Numbered from the stretch's first letter, positions 34,001 to 43,335 are shown. The stretch: DNA of 64,000 nucleotides from Ceratorhiza oryzae-sativae (GCA_030998015.1 JARWMV010000243.1:186001-250000), one strand, 5' to 3'. Notes: a model not told the origin generated them from the letters alone. Numbers and translations: made by a program.

Positions 34001-35617
34001 TAGAGGGTATGTGTTTGGGACCCTTTTAATTATGTTCGCCACCTCCATTTGGTCCAGAGTTGGATATAACCAGTCTTTCTGCGCTTGCGAGAGGGGCTTT
34101 TGCGCTACCCGCTTGCGGAACTTGGCGCCTTCTGGTATATCTAGCCGGTGCGCGTGCGTTTTCACTGGTAGGACTTCTGATAGATTGTTCGCAAAAATAT
34201 CGGCAAATTCGGCAACTAGGTCTTTGACTTGTTTTTGCTCTTCCCCTGTGAGGTCGGTGCCAATTGAGACCTTACTCAGGATGGTCGCTACACGATCCGG
34301 GGCAAATGGGTTGGCCTTTCGAGGAGATGGGGTGTCTGGTAGGTGCGCGCTGTGATTGAACTCCGTTTGGTATACGTCTGAAGCGTACTTGCTGCCTAGC
34401 TGGTCCTTTATCATGTCGCCTGCTACCTTCTCTGCTTCTTTTTGCCTACGGACTGAGCGTTCCGCTCGATCTAGCGCGTTCGCTATACTCTCTCCTACGG
34501 CGTCCGTCTCTGGCTCGTGCCTATCGACTTCGGCTAGTGTATCTTCCGCTTTGACCATAGACTCTAGCTTCTCCACCTGCGCTACGTCGACGTGACGCAT
34601 GCCTCGCGCTTTCCCTTTATGTGCATCCGACTTGTACCTCTCGCTTAGATCGGCAATTCTTCTACTCCGGCGGGGTGCCCTTCGCCATCCTACATCATCC
34701 TCATTATCATCCACCCCTATTCCCTCCGTCTCCTCTTCCTTTGCTGCTATCGCTCTATCCATTGACTCTTCCTCCTCTGCTCCTATCCCACTTCCAACTG
34801 GCTCGGTTTCCTGTTCCACCTGCTCCAGTCCTTCCTTGCTCTCCTGTTCAACTGGTTCTGGCTCTGCTATCGCTTCATATGGTTCGGACTCCTCTTTCAG
34901 GGCAAGTGGGTACTGGTTCTGGAGTGCTCCGCCTCCCCCTGGCAACCATAGTGTGTCATCGTCAAATGATTGGACCGCTTTTGCTAAGGTGAGCCACGGT
35001 TTCCCTAGCAGTACCTCGAACGCGCCTCTTGAATCGAAGACTTCGAAAGTTATATTCCATGCCTCCTGCTCTAGCTTCACGACTCCCCGCCATCGCCCAA
35101 CGCATCTGGACGCCTTCCCATCCGCGACTCGCAGCATGGTTGTTGATGGCTCAAGTGTTCCGAGTTGGTGTTCATTGGCTGCCCAAAGCGTAGCATCGAG
35201 TACGTTCGCTTGCGATCCCGCATCTACCGTTCCACGTGCGAGGATTGATCCTTGTGTGCTATGCAGCTCGATCCATCGTTGGTATGGGATTGTGTGCAAG
35301 TTCGTGATTTGTGTTTGCTGATCAGGTAGTATCTGCAGCACCGGGTACGTTCGTCCGCCTTCTACTTGCTCGCTCGCTTCCACGCCATCCATGCCTTCAT
35401 CTTCACCGTCTATCTCGGTCTTTCTTTTTTCTTTTTCTACCGCCAGTTCAACGTCTTCCGTGCCCTCAGGGTTGCCATAGCTTGTATATAGATCGATTAA
35501 ATCGCATTCAGCTACAGTTTCCCCATGCGGCTCGTGTATACTTGCGCAAGAGGTTCGGCCAGTGGGGTGCGCGTACTCTACCACTGACCCTCGCCTTTTC
35601 CCGACACCTCCTCCCAC
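31082..35617 (-). CDS. pol: Pol polyprotein of the gypsy element (protease, RT, RNase H, integrase)
   Basis: The 1,511-residue frame overlaps the end of gag by 40 nt. The protease-like region (near 35220) has GTVDAGSQANVLDATLW and, further on, EVLLGKPWLTLA, but with Ala in place of the usual Thr/Ser of D-T/S-G. Reverse transcriptase shows FRLVHNFSEVNDLTKIPPFP, LRMPFGLTGAPTSFCEML and the catalytic WMDDIG. RNase H follows with LTTDGSKYGFGGMLCQ and ETDCKALADLLGNKK. The integrase has the H-H-C-C finger (HESTGHFG ... CPRCRNFG), first Asp in ICGDYLSLP, second in FMSDNGSHF and Glu in SANGLVEDANR. All RT and integrase catalytic residues are present. It is probably translated by a -1 frameshift from gag and then processed by its own protease. 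Confidence 0.93.
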   Translation of the reverse strand: MGGGVGKRRGSVVEYAHPTGRTSCASIHEPHGETVAECDLIDLYTSYGNPEGTEDVELAVEKEKRKTEIDGEDEGMDGVEASEQVEGGRTYPVLQILPDQQTQITNLHTIPYQRWIELHSTQGSILARGTVDAGSQANVLDATLWAANEHQLGTLEPSTTMLRVADGKASRCVGRWRGVVKLEQEAWNITFEVFDSRGAFEVLLGKPWLTLAKAVQSFDDDTLWLPGGGGALQNQYPLALKEESEPYEAIAEPEPVEQESKEGLEQVEQETEPVGSGIGAEEEESMDRAIAAKEEETEGIGVDDNEDDVGWRRAPRRSRRIADLSERYKSDAHKGKARGMRHVDVAQVEKLESMVKAEDTLAEVDRHEPETDAVGESIANALDRAERSVRRQKEAEKVAGDMIKDQLGSKYASDVYQTEFNHSAHLPDTPSPRKANPFAPDRVATILSKVSIGTDLTGEEQKQVKDLVAEFADIFANNLSEVLPVKTHAHRLDIPEGAKFRKRVAQKPLSQAQKDWLYPTLDQMEVANIIKRVPNTYPLAVSPTNVVPKPGGTSEPSLEYLQYLANKACEEAGMPTPYPTIQTAPPPPAPKEAKFRLVHNFSEVNDLTKIPPFPMGDLAAKQRSVAGHRFVNTADFASGFNALPMEERSIKYTGFYVEGKGHYVYLRMPFGLTGAPTSFCEMLADSLHDLLGDGTEIWMDDIGMGFDDFEAGLKKTRILFERCREKGLSLAPAKVLLFMSEAIFAGAKVSVRGIKPDPRKVQAILEWPEPGTVLELLGFLGLTGAFRPKIRDYALIARPLSDLTRNVKVERRENGKSRRGEYKRALQNARIELTEEGKRAFAELKIILTTNPILRAPVYDGRPFILTTDGSKYGFGGMLCQRWPERDSRTGRMKDVLYPIGFASKRTSRTEENYAPFVLEIAALKFAFDSFEQILMGQEVEIETDCKALADLLGNKKLNSTHERWRESIISHRITAVRHRAGVENTVCDALSRKWQYREEEEEGEGRNETIDPSWEAHKGMAEDMFWLVEDEGSRKVLERFEKDAYFGEIVQYLVLGVVYGDDITPTNVEKAQKRASHRAVGFEVADGKLWRIAGKGSNRAPRVECIPKEEGPALALATHESTGHFGRDLTILALQERYFWPNLRSDVVTAVTSCPRCRNFGPKLMQALLAPITRARPFDLICGDYLSLPIGTGGYKTVLLFIDVYSRFTFGFITRNAGTGSFTVKCLEKLCDHVMTPNSFMSDNGSHFDCREVEEWGEQCGASILHTPPYTPSANGLVEDANRILLGRLRALCAGDVGEVKGDPNRPPTPPPRSWPTFFREAIRQMNDRILPTLGYSPRELLTGVLTADRKYQVGTALRQQYQGETLPQNPVDVNMALSYALRSDGAERALTHAKERKRRFDTHARVLAAEAGDLVQKYDARWDNTHSNDRKLVPRWTGPFRVRERKNTSYVLEDLQGELVSPGTHAKHLRRYTPRPGSALAAHISSGGSMPVPEVIVQDPEANSMLESR

Positions 35618-36885
35618 ACCTCCTCCTGCCCATCTGCAATCGCCTTGGCTTCGTCCAGCAGGTCATGATCCATCAGTATCTGGAACGCATCTAACTTGGC
35701 GCTCGGCGTACGAGGGGACCTTCCGAAGTAAGTTTGATTAATGATTTCTCTCTTCACTTCCTTCCGCCATTCGAGCTCCTCAGATGGAAGTGGCATTTCC
35801 CGGCACACAGAATCTGAGTGCTCGCCTTTCCCGCATCGGTAGCATACGCTTGCTGTCTGCCGAAGTGTGCCTGGGGACAGAGGGAAGGCCGATTGAGGGG
35901 TTGCTGGGTTTGGCCGGTTTGCAAAAGCAGTCGCATATTGCGCCCGCCCCGTTGGCGTGTCATCAAATGTTCTCCCCCGACCAGGCGTGCTCGTGTTCGG
36001 CGTGAACGGTGGTTTAAGCAATGCTGACTGGCCGGTGGGCTGCGTGGCTGGGGTGTTTGGCGGAGCTACGCTTCCCCGTGGGTAGGTCGTACGACCTGCT
36101 AATGCAAACTTAGGTGCAGGGCTGGCACCTCGATTGTAGGGCTCCGCAAACCGAACTGCTGGTCTAGAGCCAGACATATTTAGTGCCGCAATCTGTTGGG
36201 ACAACGCGGCAATCCCTTCGGCAAGGTCTTGCTTTGGTGGCTCGACCAAGTCTGCCTTCTTTGATTTCGAAAGGTTCGTCCACATTTCGACTTGGCCGCT
36301 CTCCAGCTTCATAATGTCCGAGCACAACACTAAAACGTCTGTATAATCTGATAGTCCTTTCCGCAGCGCTCCTTTGATCGGTTCTGGTAGCACGACTTCC
36401 CAAGTATGATGTAGTTTGTCTGTCTTGCCCCCTGTGCTGTGCGCCTGCGCCAGCTTCCGATGCTCCCTAGCCCACCCAACATAGAACAATTCCTCCACCC
36501 CACCAGGCCCCTTCACCTTCGTCATCACATCCCCCTCCTTAAACCTATGGTCATACCATTCCTTCATCGCTTTTCTCTGCAGTTCCGCCTGGTCGATCGG
36601 CTGCCACTGCTGCTTTACGGCTGCTTTGATCTTTGACCATTCGTTCAACGAATCGGGGTCTTCACTCAGTTTCTGCTTCACCCACCGTCCTGCAGTCGAC
36701 GATGGCGGTACCCTCAACCGCCATAATTGGGCCTTCTGCGATTCATCAACTCCGTACGCATCTACAATCTGTTCAAACTCTTCCCGCCATGCCTCCTCTC
36801 GTTCACTCTCTTCATCCCCATCGAATTGTCTGAATGCAAGCACAAGCTTGCGTGCACGGTGCATATCAGCTTTATCCGCCATCAC
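35578..36885 (-). CDS. gag: Gag protein of the gypsy element
   Basis: The 435-residue frame starts MMADKADMHRARKLVLAFRQ and continues with a helical capsid-like region (LWRLRVPPSSTAGRWVKQKL, EWYDHRFKEGDVMTKV). A proline/threonine-rich linker (near 36000) precedes a CCHC zinc knuckle, CYRCGKGEHSDSVC, near 35820. The C-terminus is acidic and ends GKGEGQW at the TAG 35578-35580. Gag forms the virus-like particle and the knuckle binds the genomic RNA. Confidence 0.9.
   Translation of the reverse strand: MMADKADMHRARKLVLAFRQFDGDEESEREEAWREEFEQIVDAYGVDESQKAQLWRLRVPPSSTAGRWVKQKLSEDPDSLNEWSKIKAAVKQQWQPIDQAELQRKAMKEWYDHRFKEGDVMTKVKGPGGVEELFYVGWAREHRKLAQAHSTGGKTDKLHHTWEVVLPEPIKGALRKGLSDYTDVLVLCSDIMKLESGQVEMWTNLSKSKKADLVEPPKQDLAEGIAALSQQIAALNMSGSRPAVRFAEPYNRGASPAPKFALAGRTTYPRGSVAPPNTPATQPTGQSALLKPPFTPNTSTPGRGRTFDDTPTGRAQYATAFANRPNPATPQSAFPLSPGTLRQTASVCYRCGKGEHSDSVCREMPLPSEELEWRKEVKREIINQTYFGRSPRTPSAKLDAFQILMDHDLLDEAKAIADGQEEVWEEVSGKGEGQW
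35596..35602 (-). promoter_or_regulatory. GGGAAAA slippery heptamer for -1 frameshifting between gag and pol
   Basis: In the zero frame the minus strand reads TCG-GGA-AAA-GGC, so G-GGA-AAA fits the X-XXY-YYZ rule for a -1 shift. Shifting back one base gives G-K-R-R-G-S-V-V-E-Y, which is exactly the start of the pol frame. The site lies 15 nt before the gag stop codon. A downstream stem or pseudoknot was not assessed. Confidence 0.75.
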
Positions 36886-37023
36886 GTGAGGTGGCGGTGG
36901 TGGCTGGGTAACTTGGGTGGCAGCAGGTGGCTGTGGGGTTGCAAAGCGCCCGGTCTTAGGATCTCGGTAGGGCAGTTTGCCTCAACGGTCTGTCGAGCGG
37001 TAAGGCAGATACGAGTAGTAAGA

Positions 37024-37041
37024 CCACTCCCGTCACCACGG
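37024..37041 (-). other. candidate primer binding site of the gypsy element
   Basis: On the minus strand, three bases after the 5' LTR, stands TGGTGACGGGAGTGG. TGG is the expected complement of a tRNA CCA end, so a tRNA ending CCCGTCACCA could prime. The tRNA was not identified. Confidence 0.45.
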
Positions 37042-37144
37042 TGGAGACGGGCGAGAGAGGTGGTGGAAGAGGATAAGATTCTCTGACACGCTCTCGCACG
37101 ACTACACTACCACGGGGGCATACCCCCGGTCACCTACTACTACA
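37042..37144 (-). repeat. 5' LTR of the gypsy element (103 bp)
   Basis: Identical to the copy at 30826-30928 and followed by the duplication TCGT. It is at the short end of the size range for fungal LTRs. Confidence 0.9.
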
Positions 37145-37148
37145 TCGT

Positions 37149-38219
37149 ACCCTCGTAAGCATGATAGCTGTCGCATCCATTATGTATTTTGTGCCATCCC
37201 CGTTTATGGGTTTTATTTATGCAGCACTCGACAGGCCGTCTCCCATGTGGTCACGATGGCAGATGCGTATCGGCATACTCACTTAACGAGGAGAAAGGCA
37301 AGTGACGTGCCAAATCAGTGGTTGCGCCAACGATGCGATGGCCCAAATTGCAGTCCTGGACGCGCAGGTTCGATGGACTACCCTCATGAGCATAAATCCT
37401 GTCTGATATGTGAGCTGATTGGGACTTAGTGGTTTCGTTGTTTGTTTGAATCCCCCCTGACTCCTTCATTCCCACCTTACCTTGCTGCCCGCCTCCCCCT
37501 TCCCCCTCCGGCACCCCATGCCTAAATCGTTGGCGCCCCCTTCACTCCCAGGTCCTATCTCACATGTGCGCTCGTCATTCTGTTCATGACCGCTGCCTCC
37601 TGGCCAACTAGCCCGAGCCGAGTGCCCGCTACAAGCACTTGTTTACTATGAGCGTCAACTTTGGGGTCCTTGGAACCGAGCAGGTAGTGCGTTCAAGTTT
37701 CAGGTACGGTAATTTCAGTCCGTAATCGGGGACCAGGGCTGCTGATGGTGGCACAGCAGATGACACATCTCGCCTGAACTTCGGGATTGGTTCTTATGCA
37801 CCAAGAACTTGTCCAAGAGAATTTGCTCATACATGAACGAAGATAGGAGGGTGATGTATCAGATCTACTGTTTACGTGCTCGTAAGCGATGGGTTAGCCA
37901 GGACAATTTTCATGTGTCATAATTATTCCTTCCAGCTATGGTCGGGATGGCTTTCAGTGGTGATGGCTAAACTTCTAGCCCCAGCCCAATTTCGAGGTAT
38001 CTGGTAATTATTTACCCGATGACGCAAACCAATTATCCCCGATCAGCGCATATCTCCGTTGCTGGGGTACATTTGTTGATGTGCTTGTCACAAGAACATT
38101 AGATAAATAGTTCATCGCAAAGCGGCAGCGCTACTCTGTTTGGTTTTGTCATTACTCACTCTGAAGAGGTCGCATCACTTTTCAACTTTCACCCGGCTCG
38201 CTCTGCTCTTATTGTATAT
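37149..38219. other. intergenic region without a supported gene
   Basis: The left part continues the 3' sequence interrupted by the gypsy insertion. No exon or repeat is recognised. Confidence 0.4.
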
Positions 38220-39165
38220 TTAAATCCGTGTCCTTAGTTTTACTGGACGAAGCTCCTGGAATATATTGGCTACAAAGTACAGGGTTAAATCCAACTTGAT
38301 ACCAGAATTCTCTTGCCATGGCGCAAACCAAAACCATGGATCATCTAACAACTCCTTGCACATAGCCCTCTCCTCGGACAACCAGCACAATATCCTCTGC
38401 ATAAACTCAGGCAATAACCTATTATACTCTCCTTCCAGCATAGTCACTGAGTTTTCGAGAGTGTAGCCTTTGGGTATCTGGTCTGGGTATCTGAACTCGC
38501 CGGGAGAGGGTCGACTCAGAGATATTCATAAGGGCTGATAGTTGACGCACCATCTGGAGAGAAATACCGCGAAGCTGCCTCAGCTCTTGATAGCAGTTCA
38601 GCTGGAGGTGGTCCAAGGAGAGCAATAAGTTGCCCAAGTGGGGCGTGAACCGTGTAATGGTTTGGACCTGAGTCAAACCGTCGCAAAGAGGATGGCCCTC
38701 TATCACTTTCCATATGTCTTATGCCTTAGCGAAAACATGATAGTAATAAATGTGAGACGACGCACCGTTACAGCTAGATTCCATATGTCGAAACTACAGC
38801 TCCACCCAGTGAGTAAGTTGATTTCCGGCGCCCGATATTTGTCTGGCTGAATGGGTTCGTTGAAGTGTGATCTCGAGTCAGCTCGCACCGCACTTCCAAA
38901 GTCAGTTAACTTCGGTAGGCTATATGCGGAACATTTGTTCGAGAGCGCCAAAACCGAACGGTATATAATTCGGTCTTTGGCTAGCTTGAGGGGTCCTGGT
39001 TCCTGTAGAAAATCGCCCAAACCCCAGCTTATTTGTCACTTCGTATGCACCATTCACTATATCTGCAATCTTCATAGAATAATAGTATTTTGGGTGATAA
39101 CCGGGGAGCGTCTCTTCTTTAATAAAAATATTCGGAGGCAAAATAAGTGGCGCCTTAGATGGCAT
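38220..39165 (-). pseudogene. SRPK-like protein kinase, copy A, with a central deletion
   Basis: The minus strand starts MPSKAPLILPPNIFIKEETL, then GYHPKYYYSMKIADIVNGAY and the nucleotide loop NKLGFGRFSTG, which is the SRPK start pattern. Immediately after this the sequence jumps to a segment aligning with LAKDRIIYRSVLALSNK, KLTDFGSAVRA and QPDKYRAPEINLLTG. Compared with copy B, the block from the N-lobe lysine through the catalytic HTD loop is missing (junction near 38995-39010). Two further frame breaks, near 38670 and 38510, lie before the C-terminal EEYNRLLPEFMQRILCWLSE-like block and KELLDDPWFWFAP. The protein cannot be an active kinase. It lies in tandem with copy B, 1.1 kb away. Confidence 0.8.
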
Positions 39166-40271
39166 AAGGGACGCGATCCTTCACAAGGGGGGGGGGGCTG
39201 GAGAACGCCAAGAACTCAAAAATTGGCCTAAGAGGCTTCGTATGACCTGCAAGAAGCCAATGCATGAAACGGGTCCCTCCGGTTCCTGATGTTGCAATGT
39301 GTGCTGAGTTTGGGGTAGGTACCCAAATGGGCCTGTTGGCGTTGGTTGCCACCCAACTATGCTGCGTTGGCGATTATTTGATGACGAAGCCCGAGAGCCA
39401 GGCGAACCCATAGGCTGGCGTGAAATACACTCCTTTTTGGTTTCGGATTTATTCTGTCTGCTCGACCTGCAGTTATGTGTGTTTGGCTGTATTAATCAAC
39501 AAAAACCTCATTATCCAACTGAATTGGAGTAGGTTTGCGTGGCAACCTGGGTCTTATTAGCGCTCGATAGCCCGGGGTAGCTGCGGATTAGCCACGGAGT
39601 AGCTCTGGTTTGAGCCCGAGTAGCCACGCTGGCTCACTGTAACTTACTTGGATATTTGGGTTTTTGTCGAGTTCCGGTGGTGCAAGGTTCTCGTGAGATC
39701 TGTAACAAACGTTAGCAAATAAAACGATAATCCTAGTGCACCTTAAGCAAGTAAGATAAGATAAAAGATAAGAGATAAGATCTTAAGAACCGACAAATGG
39801 CTATCGAAATCGTACGTGTTCAAGGTAAAAATAAGGTACAGGAGTGAGACGAGAATACAGGACTATATATAATAACTATATGCGCAGTCCTTGAGGACGC
39901 GTATATGCCTTCCAAGGCCGCGTAAGTCGCTTCCGCAGTTGCAGGAGGCGATGCCGAATCATTTCGGTGAGTTCTTTCGTTTTCTCGCACATATACGTAT
40001 GCGCTCTCGACTCTTCTCGATAAAACTTTTGTATCTTTCTCTCGTTATTTTGGGTTTATTACTTTCTCAGTTGTTCTATTCGTTTCGATTTTATTCTATT
40101 TGTTTCTATTTACTGGTTCCGCCACTCAACCCTTACAGGTGGCATCCATGTCGCCCTACACCTCAATTCTCGTGTAGCTTGCACTTAGAGTTTCCCCAGT
40201 GTTCAAATTTGTATGCTCGCATTTAGTTTAAGGTCTCACTATGTATCTGCTCAAGCGATTGAGTTATCTTT
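39166..40271. other. spacer between the two kinase copies
   Basis: Contains a run of 12 G (about 39186-39197), the second copy of the TAGC-rich repeat at 39552-39660 and a purine-rich GATAAGAT-type simple stretch at 39745-39780. No gene is supported. Confidence 0.45.
39552..39660 (-). repeat. small dispersed TAGC-rich repeat, copy 2
   Basis: The sequence includes TTAGCGCTCGATAGC and GCCCGAGTAGCCAC, which match, in the opposite orientation, the copy at 1597-1692. Both are followed by a similar CTTACTTGGATA end. The family is unknown. Confidence 0.35.
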
Positions 40272-41727
40272 TTATGGCTTAAAACGAAGCCACGGATCGT
40301 CTAGTAGCTCCTTGCAAGTTGCCCGTTCTTCAGGCAACCAGCATAGCATCCTTCGTGCAAACTCAAGGAACAGTCTCTTGTCCTCCCCTTCCATTTTAGT
40401 CACAGATTTTTCGAGTGTGTATCCATTGGGTATTAGGTCCGGGTACTTGAAGTGGCCTGGAACAGCTCGAGTCAGAGTGCCTCCAGGGCCGACACTTGTT
40501 TACGCACCATCTGCAGAGAAATACCACAAAGTGTCCTTGCCTCGGGATAGAAGTTCATCTGGAGGTGGTCCAAGTAGAGCAATTAACTGGCCAAGCTGGG
40601 CATGACCGTGTAGCAATTTTGATTTGGGTCAATCCCTTCGCACAGCGGGGAGCCCTCTAGCATGCTCCACATCTCTTATGTCTTAGCTTAAACGCAAATC
40701 CGATACACATAATAAACGTACCACCACACCCAGATTCCATACGTCAACACTGTAGCTCCATCTGGCGAGCAAGCTGACTTCTGGAGCCCGATACTTGTCC
40801 GGCTGGATGGGATGGTTGAAGGGTCCTAAATCACCCCGCACTGCATTTCCGAAGTCGGTGAGCTTTGGCAGGCTATGAAGAGAGCTTCTGTTGGAGAGTG
40901 TTAAAATCGAACAGTATATGGCTCGGTCTTTGGCTATCTTGCAAGGCGCTGGCTCATTTTGCTCCGCCCTAAAAGCTTTCTCCAATAAGGACGAGTCTTC
41001 GACACTCATCAGTATATTCCCGCGTTGTATATCTGCACCGGGCTCATGAGATATTAAAAAGTTAAAATTATAAAGAACTCGCCTGTATGGATAACCTTGC
41101 ACTCAGTATGGAGGTAATCCAGAGCGGTCAAAAAGAACTGAATCAAAACTTTCAGTGATCTAGAAGAGATCAATTCGCCTGGAAATCGCATCTGGAACAC
41201 TCCCAATGTCTCACGCATAGGCTCACACACGAGGCATGCGTGAGCACTGTCAGGACCTTGGATAGTGAATGAATCATAGAACTTCCGGATGTGATACAAG
41301 CCTATATGCTCAGGCTGAGTCTTCATAACGTGCTTGGAGATCTCGGCCTCGTTTTCCGTTATCTCCTTGAAAACAGGAGATCCACTTAATATTTTGAGCG
41401 CGACAAAGTGATCGTTTGCCATGGCCATCTAAAATGGTGTTGCAAAGCGGGTTGGAAATTGAAACGTGTGGAGTAGACATACCGACGAATATCACGGGCA
41501 AGCCAAACGGTCGAGCTGCGCCCGTATCCGAGTTTATTGGTCACTTGGTAAGAACCGTTGACTATCTCTCCAATCTTTGTAGGATAGTAGTGTTTTGGGT
41601 CATAGTCGGAAAGCTCTTCTTCCTCGAGGGGAATATCGGGAGGTAAAAGAAATGGGGCCTTAGCTGGCGTTACGACAGCAGCGGACTTTCCACGAATAAG
41701 AGCCAGAGTGCGTTTGATCCAGGACAT
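40272..41727 (-). pseudogene. SRPK-like protein kinase, copy B, with a one-base deletion
   Basis: SRPK kinases phosphorylate SR-type splicing factors; many lineage-specific SRPK-like kinases exist in basidiomycetes. The ATG at 41727 reads MSWIKRTLALIRGKSAAVVT, then LSDYDPKHYYPTKIGEIVNG, NKLGYGRSSTVWLARDI, ALKILSGSP (lysine), YLHTECKVIHT-DIQRGNIL (the H-T-D form of the catalytic loop, typical of SRPK), LTDFGNAVRGD, KYRAPEVSLL and WNLGVV. The C-terminal exons give MLEGSPLCEGIDPNQNCYTV, QLIALLGPPPDELLSR, FKYPDLIPNGYTLEKSV and ARRMLCWLPEERATCKELL. The frame is broken near 40604, where one A present in copy A is absent. The intron inside the catalytic loop (about 41032-41084) uses a GC donor (gcgagt). 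Apart from the deletion the gene looks whole, so it may be a recent pseudogene or a sequence error. Confidence 0.72.
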
Positions 41728-42938
41728 GGAATCAACTAGCCACGGAAAACGAAGGCTTGCTCATCGGACTCATGTGGACTATGAATAGGTGCTCTTACAT
41801 GACAAAATCGATCTTGATTCTTAGTATATGCTTAGGGGATAGCAGAATTCATGAAAACGGAAGAATCATCCCAAGTTCATATATGTAGGGGTGCAAAACC
41901 GTATAGCAACATGTCATCATCAACAAGAGGCAAGACCAAATGGCCCCAAATATTTCGGCCCAGTGAAAATTTTCATCTGAAACGAACTATTTCAGGCGTT
42001 GTGACAGTGATACTGCACTCAGGACCCACGCGGCACCCCAAATACACGCATATGCTGCCAACTGGTTGCCACTCGGCTATGCTGGGTTGGGGGAAATCAA
42101 GTGTGGGCGTTAGGCCTACTCCCTCCATGATCGATAAACTAGTTTCAATAAACCATAGCTAGTCATGACAGGGAGCTGGAGGGTTGGCTGATTGTCGGTT
42201 CTGTTGATGCAAGGGTTGGAAATACTTTAATATGATACTGAGAGTCGGCCATGAGGGTGCGAGTAGAGTGGCTGTGGATTGGGCATATAGCAATGGGAGC
42301 TTGCTCGATGCTAGCAGATTTGCTCATATGAGCTATTGTGTAAGAATATATGTGCGTTCCAGACCTAGTCCATGTGTTTGAGCATTGATCTTCGCTGAAT
42401 TAAAATCGCTAATATAAATTCAATGCTGTACGTGAGCAGTCCTGTAATCCATGAATCTTTTGTCAGTGGCAACTCGGCCCACCTTCACATCGCCTTCCAG
42501 CCACGATTTGACTCAGTGGTTCGTGAAATAGTGAGCAGCAAATAGCAGCTGAGCGCAATAGCGTGCTATCCAAACAATCGCTTATCTGGTCACAACACCA
42601 ATGCACACAAGACATCCCATGGCCCAGTCGTTCTGAAGTCCAAAGCTGACAATCATGCTGGCGGTATATACTGCATATCATGTTTTTGTAAACCTCACGA
42701 TACACCCAAACAAAATCTGCATCATAGGGCTTTCTATTCAGCTGTGCAGACGCACAGGTTCAAACGGCACAAGTGGGCCGTTTGGCAGAATTCAACAACA
42801 GCATGAGGAGTGGCGGCTTCTGCACTGTGCTATAAAAACAATGTCTTCCCCAAGCACCTGGAGCCTTGCTACTCTACTACATACTACAAACTATTGCCTC
42901 TTTAACGTGCTGGGCCTTCTATTTTATTCATTTAAAGC
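41728..42938. other. intergenic region without a supported gene
   Basis: No coding exon is supported. A TATA-like ctataaaaac at about 42830 lies some 110 bp upstream of the next small gene. Confidence 0.4.
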
Positions 42939-43335
42939 ATGATTCCCACTCTGGTTAAACGGATAACTTACAAGTGGAAGGGTATCCCGCCCAATATACA
43001 GGTGGAGACGTCCCTCAATGCTCACATTGAAGCCTGCCCTGCCTTAAAGCAGGCTCTCAGTGACTGCATTGCAGAAGTGCGGTAAGTCAGAAAAGATTAG
43101 GAGCTGTAAAATATATACTAAGGTACTCCTCAGTGGCGATATCCACACCTCCCCAAGTGACAACCAACCACATGCATCAATGGTTTTACACAAGCAGAGT
43201 GGGCATAGGGTGGTCTCAGGACATGTTTATGTTAATGGGGCTATCTCATTTTCAAAGTCTCCATACACAAAATACAACGAGGACCAGATGAAGGATCAAC
43301 AAAAGAATAGTAATTGGCTCTATCCTTTTGTGTAA
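42939..43335 (+). CDS. Small two-exon protein of unknown function
   Basis: I do not recognise this protein. ATG 42939 opens MIPTLVKRITYKWKGIPPNI, then SLNAHIEACPALKQALSDCI; exon 1 ends at 43081 with donor gtaagt. Exon 2 starts at 43134 after a cag acceptor and reads GDIHTSPSDNQPHASMVLHK, SGHRVVSGHVYVNGAISFSK and ends NSNWLYPFV at TAA 43333-43335. The exons sum to 345 nt, giving 114 residues in a continuous frame. A TATA-like box sits upstream. It may be a fragment of a transposon-encoded protein, since it sits at the edge of the repeat-rich block, or a small lineage-specific gene. The gene itself keeps few CpGs. Confidence 0.45.

Larger units (their letters stand above)
30826..37144 (-). mobile_element. 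Intact Ty3/gypsy LTR retrotransposon with 103-bp LTRs (6,319 bp)
   Basis: Identical 103-bp LTRs lie at 30826-30928 and 37042-37144. The 4-bp duplication TCGT at 30822-30825 and 37145-37148 marks the insertion site. Both coding frames are on the minus strand, so the 5' LTR is on the right. Gag (36885-35578) and Pol (35617-31082) are open throughout, with the protease, reverse transcriptase, RNase H, integrase order of Ty3/gypsy. No chromodomain is seen at the end of Pol. The insertion lies 120 bp beyond the DUF7918-like gene stop codon, in its likely 3' region. The identity of the LTRs and the open frames point to a recent, possibly competent copy. Confidence 0.95.

Noticed and set aside
33660..35321. 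Long plus-strand frames opposite gypsy pol
   Set aside because: They mirror the intact pol frame and contain no motifs.
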